Below, piece by piece: positions 18,488 to 26,159 of a DNA stretch of 36,753 bases. The position numbers and the translations under genes were made by a program. The notes below the pieces were generated by a model. It searched no databases. It was not told where the DNA came from and was given only the letters and a program-made list of their open reading frames with translations. Every line of letters begins with the position of its first letter. The first letter of the stretch is position 1. The DNA comes from JADJPL01 sp964607915 (GTDB lineage Bacteria; Bacteroidota; Bacteroidia; Chitinophagales; Saprospiraceae), in assembly GCA_964607915.1 (NCBI GenBank), contig CAZSMU010000021.1:1-36753 (forward strand), given 5' to 3'.

Positions 18488-19687
18488 TCACTCCTCCAGT
18501 GCCTGTATCAGGTCGCCGAGGATATCCTGTACGTTTTCGATGCCGACCGACACGCGCACCAAACCATCGGTGATACCATGTGCCAGGCGGACGTCGAGTG
18601 GTACTTTGGAATGCGACATGGTAGCGGGGTGCATGATCAGGGTATCCACATCCCCCATCGTGGGGGCGAGTTTGCAGAAACGCAGCTTGTTTATACATGC
18701 AATGGCCGCATCCCGTCCGTCTTTGAGCTCAAAGCTCAGCATCCCGCTGAAGCGCCGCATCTGCTTTTTCGCCAGGGCATGGTCGGGATGCGAGGGCAGC
18801 CCGCCGTAATTGACATGGGCTACTTTCGGATGGGTCTCCAGGTACTCGGCGATGGCCTGTGCGTTGTCGCTATGGCGCTCCATGCGAAGTTCGAGTGTTT
18901 TCAAGCCGTTGTTGATAAGCCATGCGTCGAAGGGGTTGCAGTTGGTGCCGAGCAGCTTCAAGGCGCGGAATACGCTATCTTCCATCAATGAACGATCAGC
19001 GCCTATGACGATACCCGCCGTGGAATTGCCGTGGCCGTTCAGGTACTTGGTCGTGGAATGTACGATGAAATCTATGCCAAAGCGGAAAGGCTGCTGCAAA
19101 TACGGGGTGCAGAAGGTGTTGTCGGCAGCGCTGTAGCGCCCATAGGCTTTGCACAGGTGAGCGATGCCTTCCATATCTACACAGGCCAGGGTCGGGTTGG
19201 AAGGCGTTTCAAAGTACAGCATCCGGATATGGGGATCCGCGGCTAATTGGCGCTCGACGGACTCGAGGTTTCTGAAATCTCCATAGACGATTTCAAAGCC
19301 GAGGGGCTGTAACACGCGCGCGAAAAGTTCCGTAGTACCGCCGTATAAATTACCCTGGGTCAGTATTTTATCGCCGGGTCGCAACACGGCAATCACCAGG
19401 GTGGAAATCGCCGCCATACCCGAACTGACCAGATACCCTCTGGGCTGGATATCCAGCCCGTAGCCTTCCAGCATAGTGATTTTATCGGCGACCGCATCCA
19501 CGGTAGGGTTGCCGAAACGGCTGTAGAGATGTCCTTTTTCCTGCCCCTGGAAAATGGCGATGCCCTGCTCTACCGACTCGAATTCAAACACGGTGGTGGC
19601 ATAAATGGGCAACTGGTGTGGCCGGGTGGTCCTGGGGTCTTCCTGGTCGTGTACACAAAGCGATCCAAACCCTTGCATATGATTCAT
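18488..19687 (-). CDS. PLP-dependent Cys/Met metabolism enzyme (methionine gamma-lyase / cystathionine gamma-synthase-like)
   Basis: 399 residues from ATG 19687 (MNHMQGFGS); the frame is open further upstream but there crosses repeat DNA. Family marks: LPIYATTVFEF, LYSRFGNPTVDAV (Tyr and Arg that bind the cofactor phosphate), SSGMAAIST, YFETPSNPT, and the Schiff-base lysine K214 in HSTTKYLNGHGNS, followed by GTNCNPFDAWLINNGLKTLELRM. The fold-type I transsulfuration family covers methionine gamma-lyase, cystathionine gamma-synthase and cystathionine gamma-lyase. The early QEDPRTTRP segment and the absence of pathway neighbours fit a gamma-lyase slightly better, but specificity cannot be settled by eye. 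Cytoplasmic tetramer by family. An intergenic palindromic element forms a strong hairpin 17 nt or more before the start. Confidence 0.8.
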   Translation of the reverse strand: MNHMQGFGSLCVHDQEDPRTTRPHQLPIYATTVFEFESVEQGIAIFQGQEKGHLYSRFGNPTVDAVADKITMLEGYGLDIQPRGYLVSSGMAAISTLVIAVLRPGDKILTQGNLYGGTTELFARVLQPLGFEIVYGDFRNLESVERQLAADPHIRMLYFETPSNPTLACVDMEGIAHLCKAYGRYSAADNTFCTPYLQQPFRFGIDFIVHSTTKYLNGHGNSTAGIVIGADRSLMEDSVFRALKLLGTNCNPFDAWLINNGLKTLELRMERHSDNAQAIAEYLETHPKVAHVNYGGLPSHPDHALAKKQMRRFSGMLSFELKDGRDAAIACINKLRFCKLAPTMGDVDTLIMHPATMSHSKVPLDVRLAHGITDGLVRVSVGIENVQDILGDLIQALEE

Positions 19688-19703
19688 TGTTAATGATTTT
19701 GAC

Positions 19704-19762
19704 AGACTCGTCGCGAGGGGCGCAGAGGGGTAAAAAAGCCCTTTTTGACCCCTCGGAACAAG
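19704..19762. repeat. Intergenic palindromic element, copy A (short)
   Basis: Begins AGACTCGTCGCGAGGGG, a three-base variant of the AGACTTGTTGCGAGGGG end, and closes with CCTCGGAACAAG. Inside, 19725-19738 and 19741-19754 pair over 13 of 14 positions around two bases, a very stable hairpin. It lies in the presumed 5' leader of the minus-strand PLP enzyme gene. Its left end is of the R type (GAGGGGTAAAAAAG) found at the right ends of the long copies. Confidence 0.7.
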
Positions 19763-19921
19763 GCCGATGTTATATCCCTTGGACAAAAAAAGAAAAAAAG
19801 CGCGGAATGCTCAAAATACTGTGCGTATTTTTGAAGCCCGGCGCCCCATATTTACGCCAAAAACCTTTGTGTGGGCGAAAAGCGGCGGTTTTCCCGCTTC
19901 GCTAGCCGCCCGCCAACCGTA
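19763..19921. other. Non-coding stretch between repeat copies A and B
   Basis: No convincing gene. It is A-rich, then GC-rich, with a small GCGGC/GCCGC hairpin near 19882-19910. The 13-mer at 19869-19881 (GTGTGGGCGAAAA) also occurs inside the long copies of the palindromic element near 31080 and 31247, so this may be the decayed interior of a larger copy spanning 19704-19999. Confidence 0.4.
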
Positions 19922-19999
19922 AACTTGTTGCGAGGGGAATCATCGAGAGGTCAAAAAGGCCCTTTTCTTCCCACCTCGCTGACCCCTCGCAACAAGTCT
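19922..19999. repeat. Intergenic palindromic element, copy B (short, inverted)
   Basis: Left end ACTTGTTGCGAGGGG, then ATCATCGAGAGGTCAAAAAGG (R type); right end CCCCTCGCAACAAGTCT at 19983-19999 (L type when reversed). The ends are a perfect 15-bp inverted repeat. At 78 bp it has lost the interior seen at 30972-31299 and lies in the opposite orientation to those copies. It ends 22 bp before the rluD-like start codon. Confidence 0.82.
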
Positions 20000-20021
20000 A
20001 GTAAAAATATCTTGAAAAACT

Positions 20022-21092
20022 ATGAACCTGGACTTAGAAGCACCCAACCATGAACATTCCGGCGATGATCTCTATGATTTTCAGCATATCAAGGTAGATC
20101 CGGGGCAGGAACCGATGCGCATTGATAAATTTTTGTTCGATCGCATGGCACAAGTGTCGCGGAATCGAATTCAGCAGGCAATCCGCGCAGGCGCTATCCT
20201 GGTGAACGATCAGGAAATCAAACCCAATTTCAGAGTGAAACCGGGGCACGAGATTACCATCATCCTGCCCCAGCACAGCGGAGACCCCAAAAAGCTGATT
20301 CCCCAGCAAATGCCGCTCGACATTCGCTATGAAGACGACGATATCATGGTCGTCCACAAACCGGCCGGGGTGGTGGTACACCCCGGGGTGGGCCACTCGC
20401 GCTACACCCTCGTCAACGGATTGGCCTATTACTTCAAAATGGGCCATCTGGACGTGCCGGACGGAAATTTTCAGGAGCGGGTGGGCCTGGTGCACCGCAT
20501 TGACAAAAATACCTCCGGCTTGCTGGTGGTGGCGAAGAACGAGTACGCCATGAGCCACCTGGCCAAGCAGTTTTTCCGCCATACTATCGAGCGCACCTAC
20601 TACGCACTCGTCTGGGGAGAACCTTCTCCTAACAAGGGCACTATTGATTGCAATGTGGGCAGGCACCCGCGCTTCCGCAACGAATTCACGACCTTCCCCG
20701 ACGGCGACCAGGGCCGTTGGGCGGTGACGCATTATGAGGTGCTGGAGCGTTTGTACTATGTGAGCCTGATCAAATGCAACCTCGAAACGGGCCGTACCCA
20801 CCAAATCCGCGTCCACATGCGGCACCTGGGCCATCCTTTGTTCAATGACGATAAATACGGAGGGAACGAAATTGTCAAAGGCACGGTCTTCAGCAAGTAC
20901 AAAGCTTTCGTGGACCATGTCTTCTCCCTCCTGCCACGCCATGCCCTGCACGCCAAGTCGCTGGGGTTCATTCACCCGACTACAGGAGAATTCATGCAGT
21001 TTGACTCCGAACTGCCCGAGGATTTCCAAAATGCGCTTGAGGCGTGGCGCAACTATGTAGCGGGCAGAAAAGAACTTTTAAGCCGGGAGTAA
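20022..21092 (+). CDS. RluD-family 23S rRNA pseudouridine synthase
   Basis: 356 residues. An S4 RNA-binding domain (about 35-95: MRIDKFLFDRMAQVSRNRIQQAIRAGAILVNDQEIKPN) precedes the RluA/RluD catalytic domain. That domain carries DDDIMVVHKPAGVVVHPG, the catalytic aspartate D161 in GLVHRIDKNTSGLLVVAKN, YYALVWGEP, and LETGRTHQIRVHMRHLGHPLFNDDKYGG, all standard for the family. RluD modifies the helix 69 region of 23S rRNA; whether this copy is RluD itself or another RluA-class enzyme is not certain. The acidic N-terminal extension of about 30 residues is common in Bacteroidota. First gene of a probable operon with the acyl-CoA reductase (14 nt downstream) and DUF6702 genes; the functional link is unclear. 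Confidence 0.9.
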   Translation: MNLDLEAPNHEHSGDDLYDFQHIKVDPGQEPMRIDKFLFDRMAQVSRNRIQQAIRAGAILVNDQEIKPNFRVKPGHEITIILPQHSGDPKKLIPQQMPLDIRYEDDDIMVVHKPAGVVVHPGVGHSRYTLVNGLAYYFKMGHLDVPDGNFQERVGLVHRIDKNTSGLLVVAKNEYAMSHLAKQFFRHTIERTYYALVWGEPSPNKGTIDCNVGRHPRFRNEFTTFPDGDQGRWAVTHYEVLERLYYVSLIKCNLETGRTHQIRVHMRHLGHPLFNDDKYGGNEIVKGTVFSKYKAFVDHVFSLLPRHALHAKSLGFIHPTTGEFMQFDSELPEDFQNALEAWRNYVAGRKELLSRE

Positions 21093-21105
21093 TCCTGTCA
21101 TCCAA

Positions 21106-22146
21106 ATGAATATGCACCCTATGGATTTGTCCTCCCGCCTGGATGCCCTCGTAAAGTTGGGCCAACGGCTGCAAGCCCCCTCTCTTGAACGAGAGGCCGC
21201 GATGCAAAAAGCACTGTACTACAACGCCTGGTTCACTCTCGAAAACCAACAGGCGGCTTTGTCGGCTCTCACGGGCCACTTCCTGGAGGAGACCCGCCTG
21301 CGAAACTGGTTGGCCCGCTACCACCTGCCGGAACATACCACGCCGAGGACGGTCGGGATGGTTTTAGCAGGGAACCTGCCGCTGGTCGGCTTCCACGATG
21401 TACTCTGTGTTTTCGCAGCGGGGCACCGCGCACAAATCAAACTTTCGGAAAAGGACGCCTACCTACTGCCCTATGTGTTGTCTGAACTGGCAGACATAGA
21501 CGCCCGGAGCAGTACTTATTTCGAGAGGGTGGACCGCCTGGCCGGTTTTGATGCGGTAATCGCTACCGGCAGCAATAATTCTGCCCGCTACTTCGAAGCG
21601 TATTTTGGCAAATACCCCCATATCATCCGCAAAAACCGCAATGCAGTGGCCGTACTGCACGGACGGGAAAGCGAGGCTGACCTGGTCGCGCTGGGAGAGG
21701 ATGTGTTTCGGTACTTCGGATTGGGCTGCCGCAGCGTGTCCAAATTGTACGTGCCCCAGGGATACGATTTTATGCCCCTCCTCGAGATCTGGCACGCCCA
21801 CTTCGCGGAAATCGTACTCCACGACCGCTACCGCCATAATTACGACTACAACTACGCGCTCTACCTGATCAACAAAACGCCGTTCCAGATGAGCAGTTGC
21901 ATCCTTCTGACGGAAAGCGAGTCCATCCCTTCGCGCATCGCAGGGTTGAACTACGCCTTTTATGAGACGATAGAAGCGGTGGAAAGCGAGCTGCGGGCAA
22001 AGCGCGATGAAATTCAGTGCATCGTGGCCGCACCGGGCTTGCTGCAGCTTCCGGCAGTGCCCTTTGGCACCGCTCAGATGCCCTCCTTGTCCGATTACCC
22101 CGACGGAATAGATGTTCTGGCGTTCCTGAAAAATCTCGGCGCATGA
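21106..22146 (+). CDS. LuxC-like acyl-CoA reductase
   Basis: 346 residues from ATG 21106; in-frame ATGs at 21112 and 21121 are alternatives. It has the features of the short Bacteroidota LuxC-like reductases: a nucleotide-binding segment TVGMVLAGNLPLVGFHDVLCVFAAGH, KLSEKDAYLLPYVL, FDAVIATGSNNSARYFEAYF, KNRNAVAVLHGRES, and the probable catalytic C208 in FRYFGLGCRSVSKLYVP. The family reduces acyl-CoA to aldehyde with NADPH through a thioester on this cysteine. No luciferase genes are nearby, so a role in lipid or polyketide-like metabolism is more likely than bioluminescence. Its stop overlaps the next gene's start (ATGA). Confidence 0.8.
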   Translation: MNMHPMDLSSRLDALVKLGQRLQAPSLEREAAMQKALYYNAWFTLENQQAALSALTGHFLEETRLRNWLARYHLPEHTTPRTVGMVLAGNLPLVGFHDVLCVFAAGHRAQIKLSEKDAYLLPYVLSELADIDARSSTYFERVDRLAGFDAVIATGSNNSARYFEAYFGKYPHIIRKNRNAVAVLHGRESEADLVALGEDVFRYFGLGCRSVSKLYVPQGYDFMPLLEIWHAHFAEIVLHDRYRHNYDYNYALYLINKTPFQMSSCILLTESESIPSRIAGLNYAFYETIEAVESELRAKRDEIQCIVAAPGLLQLPAVPFGTAQMPSLSDYPDGIDVLAFLKNLGA

Positions 22147-22664
22147 CCGCACCGGGTTTGTCCATGCTCTTGCTGTGGGGGTGCGCACTGCTTCCCCTGC
22201 GCAGCTCGGAGCTCCATGCACTCTACATCGCCATGGTGGACGTATCGCATAGGGACGCATCGCGTACCCTGGATGTCCGCGTACGGGTCTTTGCAGACGA
22301 TCTGCAGAGCTGCGTGCGCAGTGCATTTCCGGACCAGTACGTCGCCGATGGTAGCGAAACATGGCCGGCGAAGAACAGAGAGACCGTTTCTCGCTATTTC
22401 AGGCAGCACCTCTGGTTTACGACAGGAGGGAAAAGGGGAGCACTGCGCTTGAAAAGCATCCGCCTCGAGGGGGAAGTCTATTGGCTCTCCCTCGAGGCGG
22501 ACTGTGCAGTGAAATGGACCACCTTAGAAGCCCATGCCGATTTCTTTATGGAAGTCTTTCCCCTGCAATCCAATATGTTGCAATTAAACAGGGGAGGGGA
22601 GACGCGCTATGGCCGCACTACGGCTGATTCCCGCAGCGCATCGTTCACCTTTACTTCCCGTTGA
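22143..22664 (+). CDS. DUF6702 family protein
   Basis: 173 residues from ATG 22143, which overlaps the previous stop. A hydrophobic N-terminus (LSMLLLWGCALLPL) is probably a signal peptide. HALYIAMVDVSHRDASRTLDVRVRVFADDLQSCVR matches the start of the DUF6702 family of Bacteroidota, which has a conserved His after the signal peptide and an F-x-DDL segment. LKSIRLEGEVYWLSLEA and a final strand-rich region follow. Function unknown; predicted exported. It probably shares a transcript with the acyl-CoA reductase. The 3' end overlaps the convergent M20 gene by 14 nt. Confidence 0.7.
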   Translation: MTAPGLSMLLLWGCALLPLRSSELHALYIAMVDVSHRDASRTLDVRVRVFADDLQSCVRSAFPDQYVADGSETWPAKNRETVSRYFRQHLWFTTGGKRGALRLKSIRLEGEVYWLSLEADCAVKWTTLEAHADFFMEVFPLQSNMLQLNRGGETRYGRTTADSRSASFTFTSR

Positions 22665-23961
22665 ACAAATCCATGAGCGACTGGCTGGATACGAGGATGC
22701 CGGTCTCTAACGATTTGCTGGGGTCGGGGTAGTAAAAAGGGGAATGCAGCCCCGGCATATCTTTGTTCTTCAATCGTGCGTCGGGCACGGTTCCCAGCCA
22801 GTACAACACTGTGGGCACTTTGTGTTCGGTGCGGCCGTAGCGGGCGAAGTCTTCGCCGACCATCTGCATTTCCGCCTCTACCACGTTATCTTCCCCAATA
22901 GCCTTCCGGGCGGAGCTTTTCATGCGGTCCACCATCAGATGGTCGTTGAAGTTAGCGGGGGTATAGGTGACCCCGAAACTCACTTTTGGCATTTTATCTT
23001 CGGGCAAGCCGGCAGCAATCGCAACGCCCCGGCTGATTTCCTCAATGCGGCGGTGAACCATCTGGCGCGATTCTTCGGTGACGGTGCGCACGGAGAGTTG
23101 GAGCGTTACTTCATCGGGGATGATGTTGTGCTTAGTGCCGCCTTTTATCGCTCCTACGGTCACTACGGCGGGTTCGGTGGGTTTCATGTTGCGGCTGACG
23201 ATGGTCTGGAGCTCCATCACCATCATGCTGGCGATGACCACGGGGTCAATCGACATCTGCGGAGTGGCCCCGTGTGCGCCTACCCCGAATACCCGTATGT
23301 CCACGCTCTCGGAGTTGGCCATAGAGAAGCCTTTTATAAAACCTACTTTGCCGGCTGGGATAGTGGGACTGCAGTGCAGCCCTATGCCGTAATCCGGCAC
23401 GCCAAAGCGCTGGTAGAGGCCTGCGTCGAGCATGAGCATAGCCCCCGCGCCGATTTCTTCGGCGGGCTGCCCTATCATGAGCAGGGTTCCTTTCCAGAGT
23501 TTTTTATTGTTGGCCATGAGGCGGGCTGTGCCGAGCCAGGTCGTCATGTGCATGTCGTGCCCACAAGAATGCATGGCCCCGGTTTCTTGTCCGTTATACT
23601 GTATTTTGACCTGGCTCGAGTAATCGAGGTTGGTCTTTTCCCACATCGGCAGGGCGTCCATGTCGGTGCGGTATAAAATAGTGGGGCCTTCTCCGTTTTT
23701 CAGCACACCTACGATGCCGTAGCCACCGAAATTTTCCACCACCTCAAATCCCGCTTTGCGCAGCTCGCCCGCCAACTTTTTGGAGGTCTCTTTTTCCTCC
23801 AGGGAGATTTCCGGACTTTTGTGGAGCTGTTTATAAAACTCGACCAGATAGGGCATATCCTCCGCGAAAAGCTGTGGGTGGACGAGGGGCGGCTCCGAGG
23901 CCACCAAAGGGCGGCATACGGCGAAAAAAGTAAATAAAAGGATGGAAAAATGCTTCATCAT
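22651..23961 (-). CDS. Secreted M20D amidohydrolase/carboxypeptidase
   Basis: 436 residues from ATG 23961 (MMKHFSILLFTFFAVC), giving a clear signal peptide; the longer open frame upstream overlaps the porP-like gene. Motifs of M20D (aminoacylase / IAA-amino acid hydrolase type): YRTDMDALPMWE, TGAMHSCGHDMHMTTWLG (metal-site Cys/His), IGQPAEEIGAGAMLM (catalytic Glu and metal ligand), IGLHCSP, and VGEDFARYGR near the C-terminus. The dimerisation domain lies between (ANSESVDIRVFGVGAHGATPQMSIDPVV). It likely releases amino acids from N-acyl or amide-linked substrates in the periplasm or outside. It follows the porP/sprF-like gene by 52 nt on the same strand and may share its transcript. Confidence 0.87.
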   Translation of the reverse strand: MMKHFSILLFTFFAVCRPLVASEPPLVHPQLFAEDMPYLVEFYKQLHKSPEISLEEKETSKKLAGELRKAGFEVVENFGGYGIVGVLKNGEGPTILYRTDMDALPMWEKTNLDYSSQVKIQYNGQETGAMHSCGHDMHMTTWLGTARLMANNKKLWKGTLLMIGQPAEEIGAGAMLMLDAGLYQRFGVPDYGIGLHCSPTIPAGKVGFIKGFSMANSESVDIRVFGVGAHGATPQMSIDPVVIASMMVMELQTIVSRNMKPTEPAVVTVGAIKGGTKHNIIPDEVTLQLSVRTVTEESRQMVHRRIEEISRGVAIAAGLPEDKMPKVSFGVTYTPANFNDHLMVDRMKSSARKAIGEDNVVEAEMQMVGEDFARYGRTEHKVPTVLYWLGTVPDARLKNKDMPGLHSPFYYPDPSKSLETGILVSSQSLMDLFNGK

Positions 23962-24013
23962 GGTATTTTGTTTTGCTGTATGGCGAATATAAGGAAATCG
24001 CCAATCCCCGCAG

Positions 24014-25066
24014 TTAAAATTTGGGGCAGAGAATGGTCTCGTTGCTGTAATTGCCCAGGAAGGCGATGGAAATTTCAAAGGCGGCGTTCTGCCGCCCGCT
24101 GGTGTTCAGACTGCTCAGCCCGAGATCATAGCTCATGCCGATGAGGAAGTTGCTGTATTCTATGCCAAAGAGCGCTACGGCGGCATCGAGCGCGAAGTTC
24201 TGGTCGCTGTTTTTTACAGGTCTGAGCCAGCCCCCGAGATGCAGCGCATAGCCTTTGGTGTCGTTGACCAGTACCCGGAAGTTGGCTCCGGCATTCGCGG
24301 CGAGGTGGGGCCCCTGCATATAGACCAGCGCCCGCGGGGAAAATTGCAGAAAGTTGTTCAGCGGCAGCAAAAGCCCCGCATGGGCCGAATATTTCCGGTG
24401 GAGCTTTTCTTCGACTTCTCCGGTCGCTTCCCCCCTGTAAAAGCTGAAATTGGGCTCCAGCAGGTGGTAGGAGGAAACCCCTGCGTAGATGCCGGGCTGC
24501 CGCTTGGGGGCGTATGCGTAGTGGATACCGGTGGCCATATCTACAACGGCAAAGTTGTTTTCCGGCAGCACTTCCCGGGTGCCATAGACATACCCGTCGC
24601 GGATGTGGAACTGGTCGTTAAACGTGATGTTGTCGTAGTTGATGTTGCGCTGGGAAATACCCAACTGAAAGCCTGCAGAGAGGAAATGATCCCCTTTCCG
24701 GCTCAGAGACTTGTGGAATGCCCCTGCCAACGCGATTTGGTTGGTGTAAAAATTTATATCGGCGCTCCGGTCGCTGTAGAAAATGACCCCGGCGCCAAAC
24801 GCATCCTTGCTGCTTTTCCCCGTGCCCTGCGCCGCAAAGCGCAGATCCACCGCGCCGCTGAACGTCGCATACGGCGCGCCCAGTATCGCACGCCCCTGGT
24901 CCCTGTAAATCGTCGAAAGTCGGTACCCACCGTCGAACGCACCGCTCAGGGCGGGATTAAGGGTCAGCGCAGAGGCGTAGAATTGGGAAAAATGCTGATC
25001 CTGGCCGCGTCCGACAAAGGGTGGCAGCAAAAGTATCAGGTAGATCCAAAAAGGCGTTATGCGCAT
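24014..25066 (-). CDS. PorP/SprF-family type IX secretion outer-membrane protein
   Basis: 350 residues. A signal peptide (WIYLILLLPPFVGRGQ) is followed by the family opening DQHFSQFYASALTLNPALSGAFDGGYRLSTIYRDQ, then alternating beta strands typical of a 14-strand FadL-like barrel, and the C-terminal CPKF ending. PorP/SprF proteins partner T9SS substrates with type B C-terminal domains; in Flavobacterium SprF is needed for SprB secretion. The giant protein at 5108-18477 carries such a domain, though it is some 6 kb away on the other strand, so pairing is inference. The M20 gene lies 52 nt downstream. The start is the ATG at 25066 that gives the signal peptide. Confidence 0.88.
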   Translation of the reverse strand: MRITPFWIYLILLLPPFVGRGQDQHFSQFYASALTLNPALSGAFDGGYRLSTIYRDQGRAILGAPYATFSGAVDLRFAAQGTGKSSKDAFGAGVIFYSDRSADINFYTNQIALAGAFHKSLSRKGDHFLSAGFQLGISQRNINYDNITFNDQFHIRDGYVYGTREVLPENNFAVVDMATGIHYAYAPKRQPGIYAGVSSYHLLEPNFSFYRGEATGEVEEKLHRKYSAHAGLLLPLNNFLQFSPRALVYMQGPHLAANAGANFRVLVNDTKGYALHLGGWLRPVKNSDQNFALDAAVALFGIEYSNFLIGMSYDLGLSSLNTSGRQNAAFEISIAFLGNYSNETILCPKF

Positions 25067-25139
25067 GGCCGTTCGTGATTTCTTGTAAAAGTAGCGCTTT
25101 ATTCAAACTAATACACAACGGAATGTGGGACTTTCTTAT

Positions 25140-25147
25140 TACTTTTG
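25140..25147 (+). promoter_or_regulatory. Candidate -7 box for the C40 gene
   Basis: TACTTTTG fits the Bacteroidota -7 consensus TAnnTTTG, 51 nt before the chosen ATG. No TTTG was seen 19-21 nt upstream, so the -33 half is missing or degenerate. Confidence 0.35.
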
Positions 25148-25198
25148 ACAAAGTTTGATGTAAGGAAACAGCACCGTTCACGAATCGTCTTTTTGCAC

Positions 25199-26047
25199 AT
25201 GCCATTTGGGATTTGCCCTCTCAGCGTTGTCCCCGTCCGCGGGTTCGCCTCTCACCACAGCGAACTGCACTCCCAATTGCTTTTTGGAGAAATGTTTGAA
25301 ATTCAGGACTCCAAGGGTAAGCAATGGCTTCGCATCCGCACGGTCACAGATGGGGTGGAAGGCTGGATCGAACAGACGCAGTGCCAGCTCCTGTCGGAAG
25401 CGGAATTCCTGCAGTACCGCGAGCAGTACGCCTATTCCCTCGAACTGGTGCACGCGGTCATGGCCTCCGACCATTTTCTCCCGGTCACCATCGGTGCCCG
25501 CTTCCCGCGGTTTGACGGCCTGCACTTCCGAATAGGGGACACGGTCTATACGTTTAGCGGCCAAACGCTCACGCCGGGGGAGAACCGCTCCGGATCGGAT
25601 TTTTTGCTGAAAATGGCCCGGCGCTATCTCGGTGCCCCCTATCTGATGGGGGGAAGATCTCCCTTTGGTATTGACGCGCCGGGGTTCACCCAGTTGGCTT
25701 TTCAATTTGTAGGAGTACCCTTGCCGCGGAGCTCCGCCGGCCAAATCGAAGCAGGGGAGGCCGTGGATTTCATCGAGAATGCCCGTCCGGGCGACCTGGC
25801 GTTTTTTGAAAATAAATTTGGAAAAATCAACCACGTCGGAATCGTAATGCCCGAAGGGCGCGTCATCCATGCGCTCGGCTCCGTCCGCATCGACCTACTG
25901 GACCACTTCGGGGTATTCGACGAATCGAGGGGCTACTACTCCCGGCGCCTCCGCTTGATAAAGCGCATCTTGCCGATAGAGGAGAAACTCCCTGCCCCTG
26001 GCCGCGAGGAACGCGAAGCGATGGCTACCCAGGTCGCCTTGTTCTGA
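25199..26047 (+). CDS. C40 (NlpC/P60) domain protein with catalytic Cys replaced by Ala
   Basis: 282 residues from ATG 25199 (MPFGICPLSVVPVR); the frame opens earlier with TTG codons but homologues begin with this SH3-like stretch. An N-terminal bacterial SH3-like domain (1-65, with RTVTDGVEGWIEQTQ) leads to an NlpC/P60 domain from about 140: FLLKMARRYLGAPYLMGGRSPFGIDAPGFTQLAFQ. Active members have Cys followed by Ser-Gly at this place; here codons 25676-25681 read Ala160-Pro. The other catalytic positions remain: H212 in NHVGIV and H224 in VIHALG. The family cleaves cell-wall peptides; this copy should be inactive as a peptidase and may bind or regulate instead. No signal peptide is obvious from this start, as in related cytoplasm-start annotations. 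The M28 gene follows after 112 nt. Confidence 0.85.
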   Translation: MPFGICPLSVVPVRGFASHHSELHSQLLFGEMFEIQDSKGKQWLRIRTVTDGVEGWIEQTQCQLLSEAEFLQYREQYAYSLELVHAVMASDHFLPVTIGARFPRFDGLHFRIGDTVYTFSGQTLTPGENRSGSDFLLKMARRYLGAPYLMGGRSPFGIDAPGFTQLAFQFVGVPLPRSSAGQIEAGEAVDFIENARPGDLAFFENKFGKINHVGIVMPEGRVIHALGSVRIDLLDHFGVFDESRGYYSRRLRLIKRILPIEEKLPAPGREEREAMATQVALF

Positions 26048-26159
26048 ATGGGCTGCTTCTGTAGTTTTTTACAACCGCAAAGGCCACTGGGCACTTCGTC
26101 CGGTTTCTGCCATGTATCAGGTACGTACGATTTATTCTTATTACACAACCTAATTTTGA

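Noticed and set aside
20034..22362. Minus-strand frames of about 331 and 299 codons opposite the rluD-like and acyl-CoA reductase genes
   Set aside because: Both are mirror frames of strongly recognisable genes and have no motif of their own.
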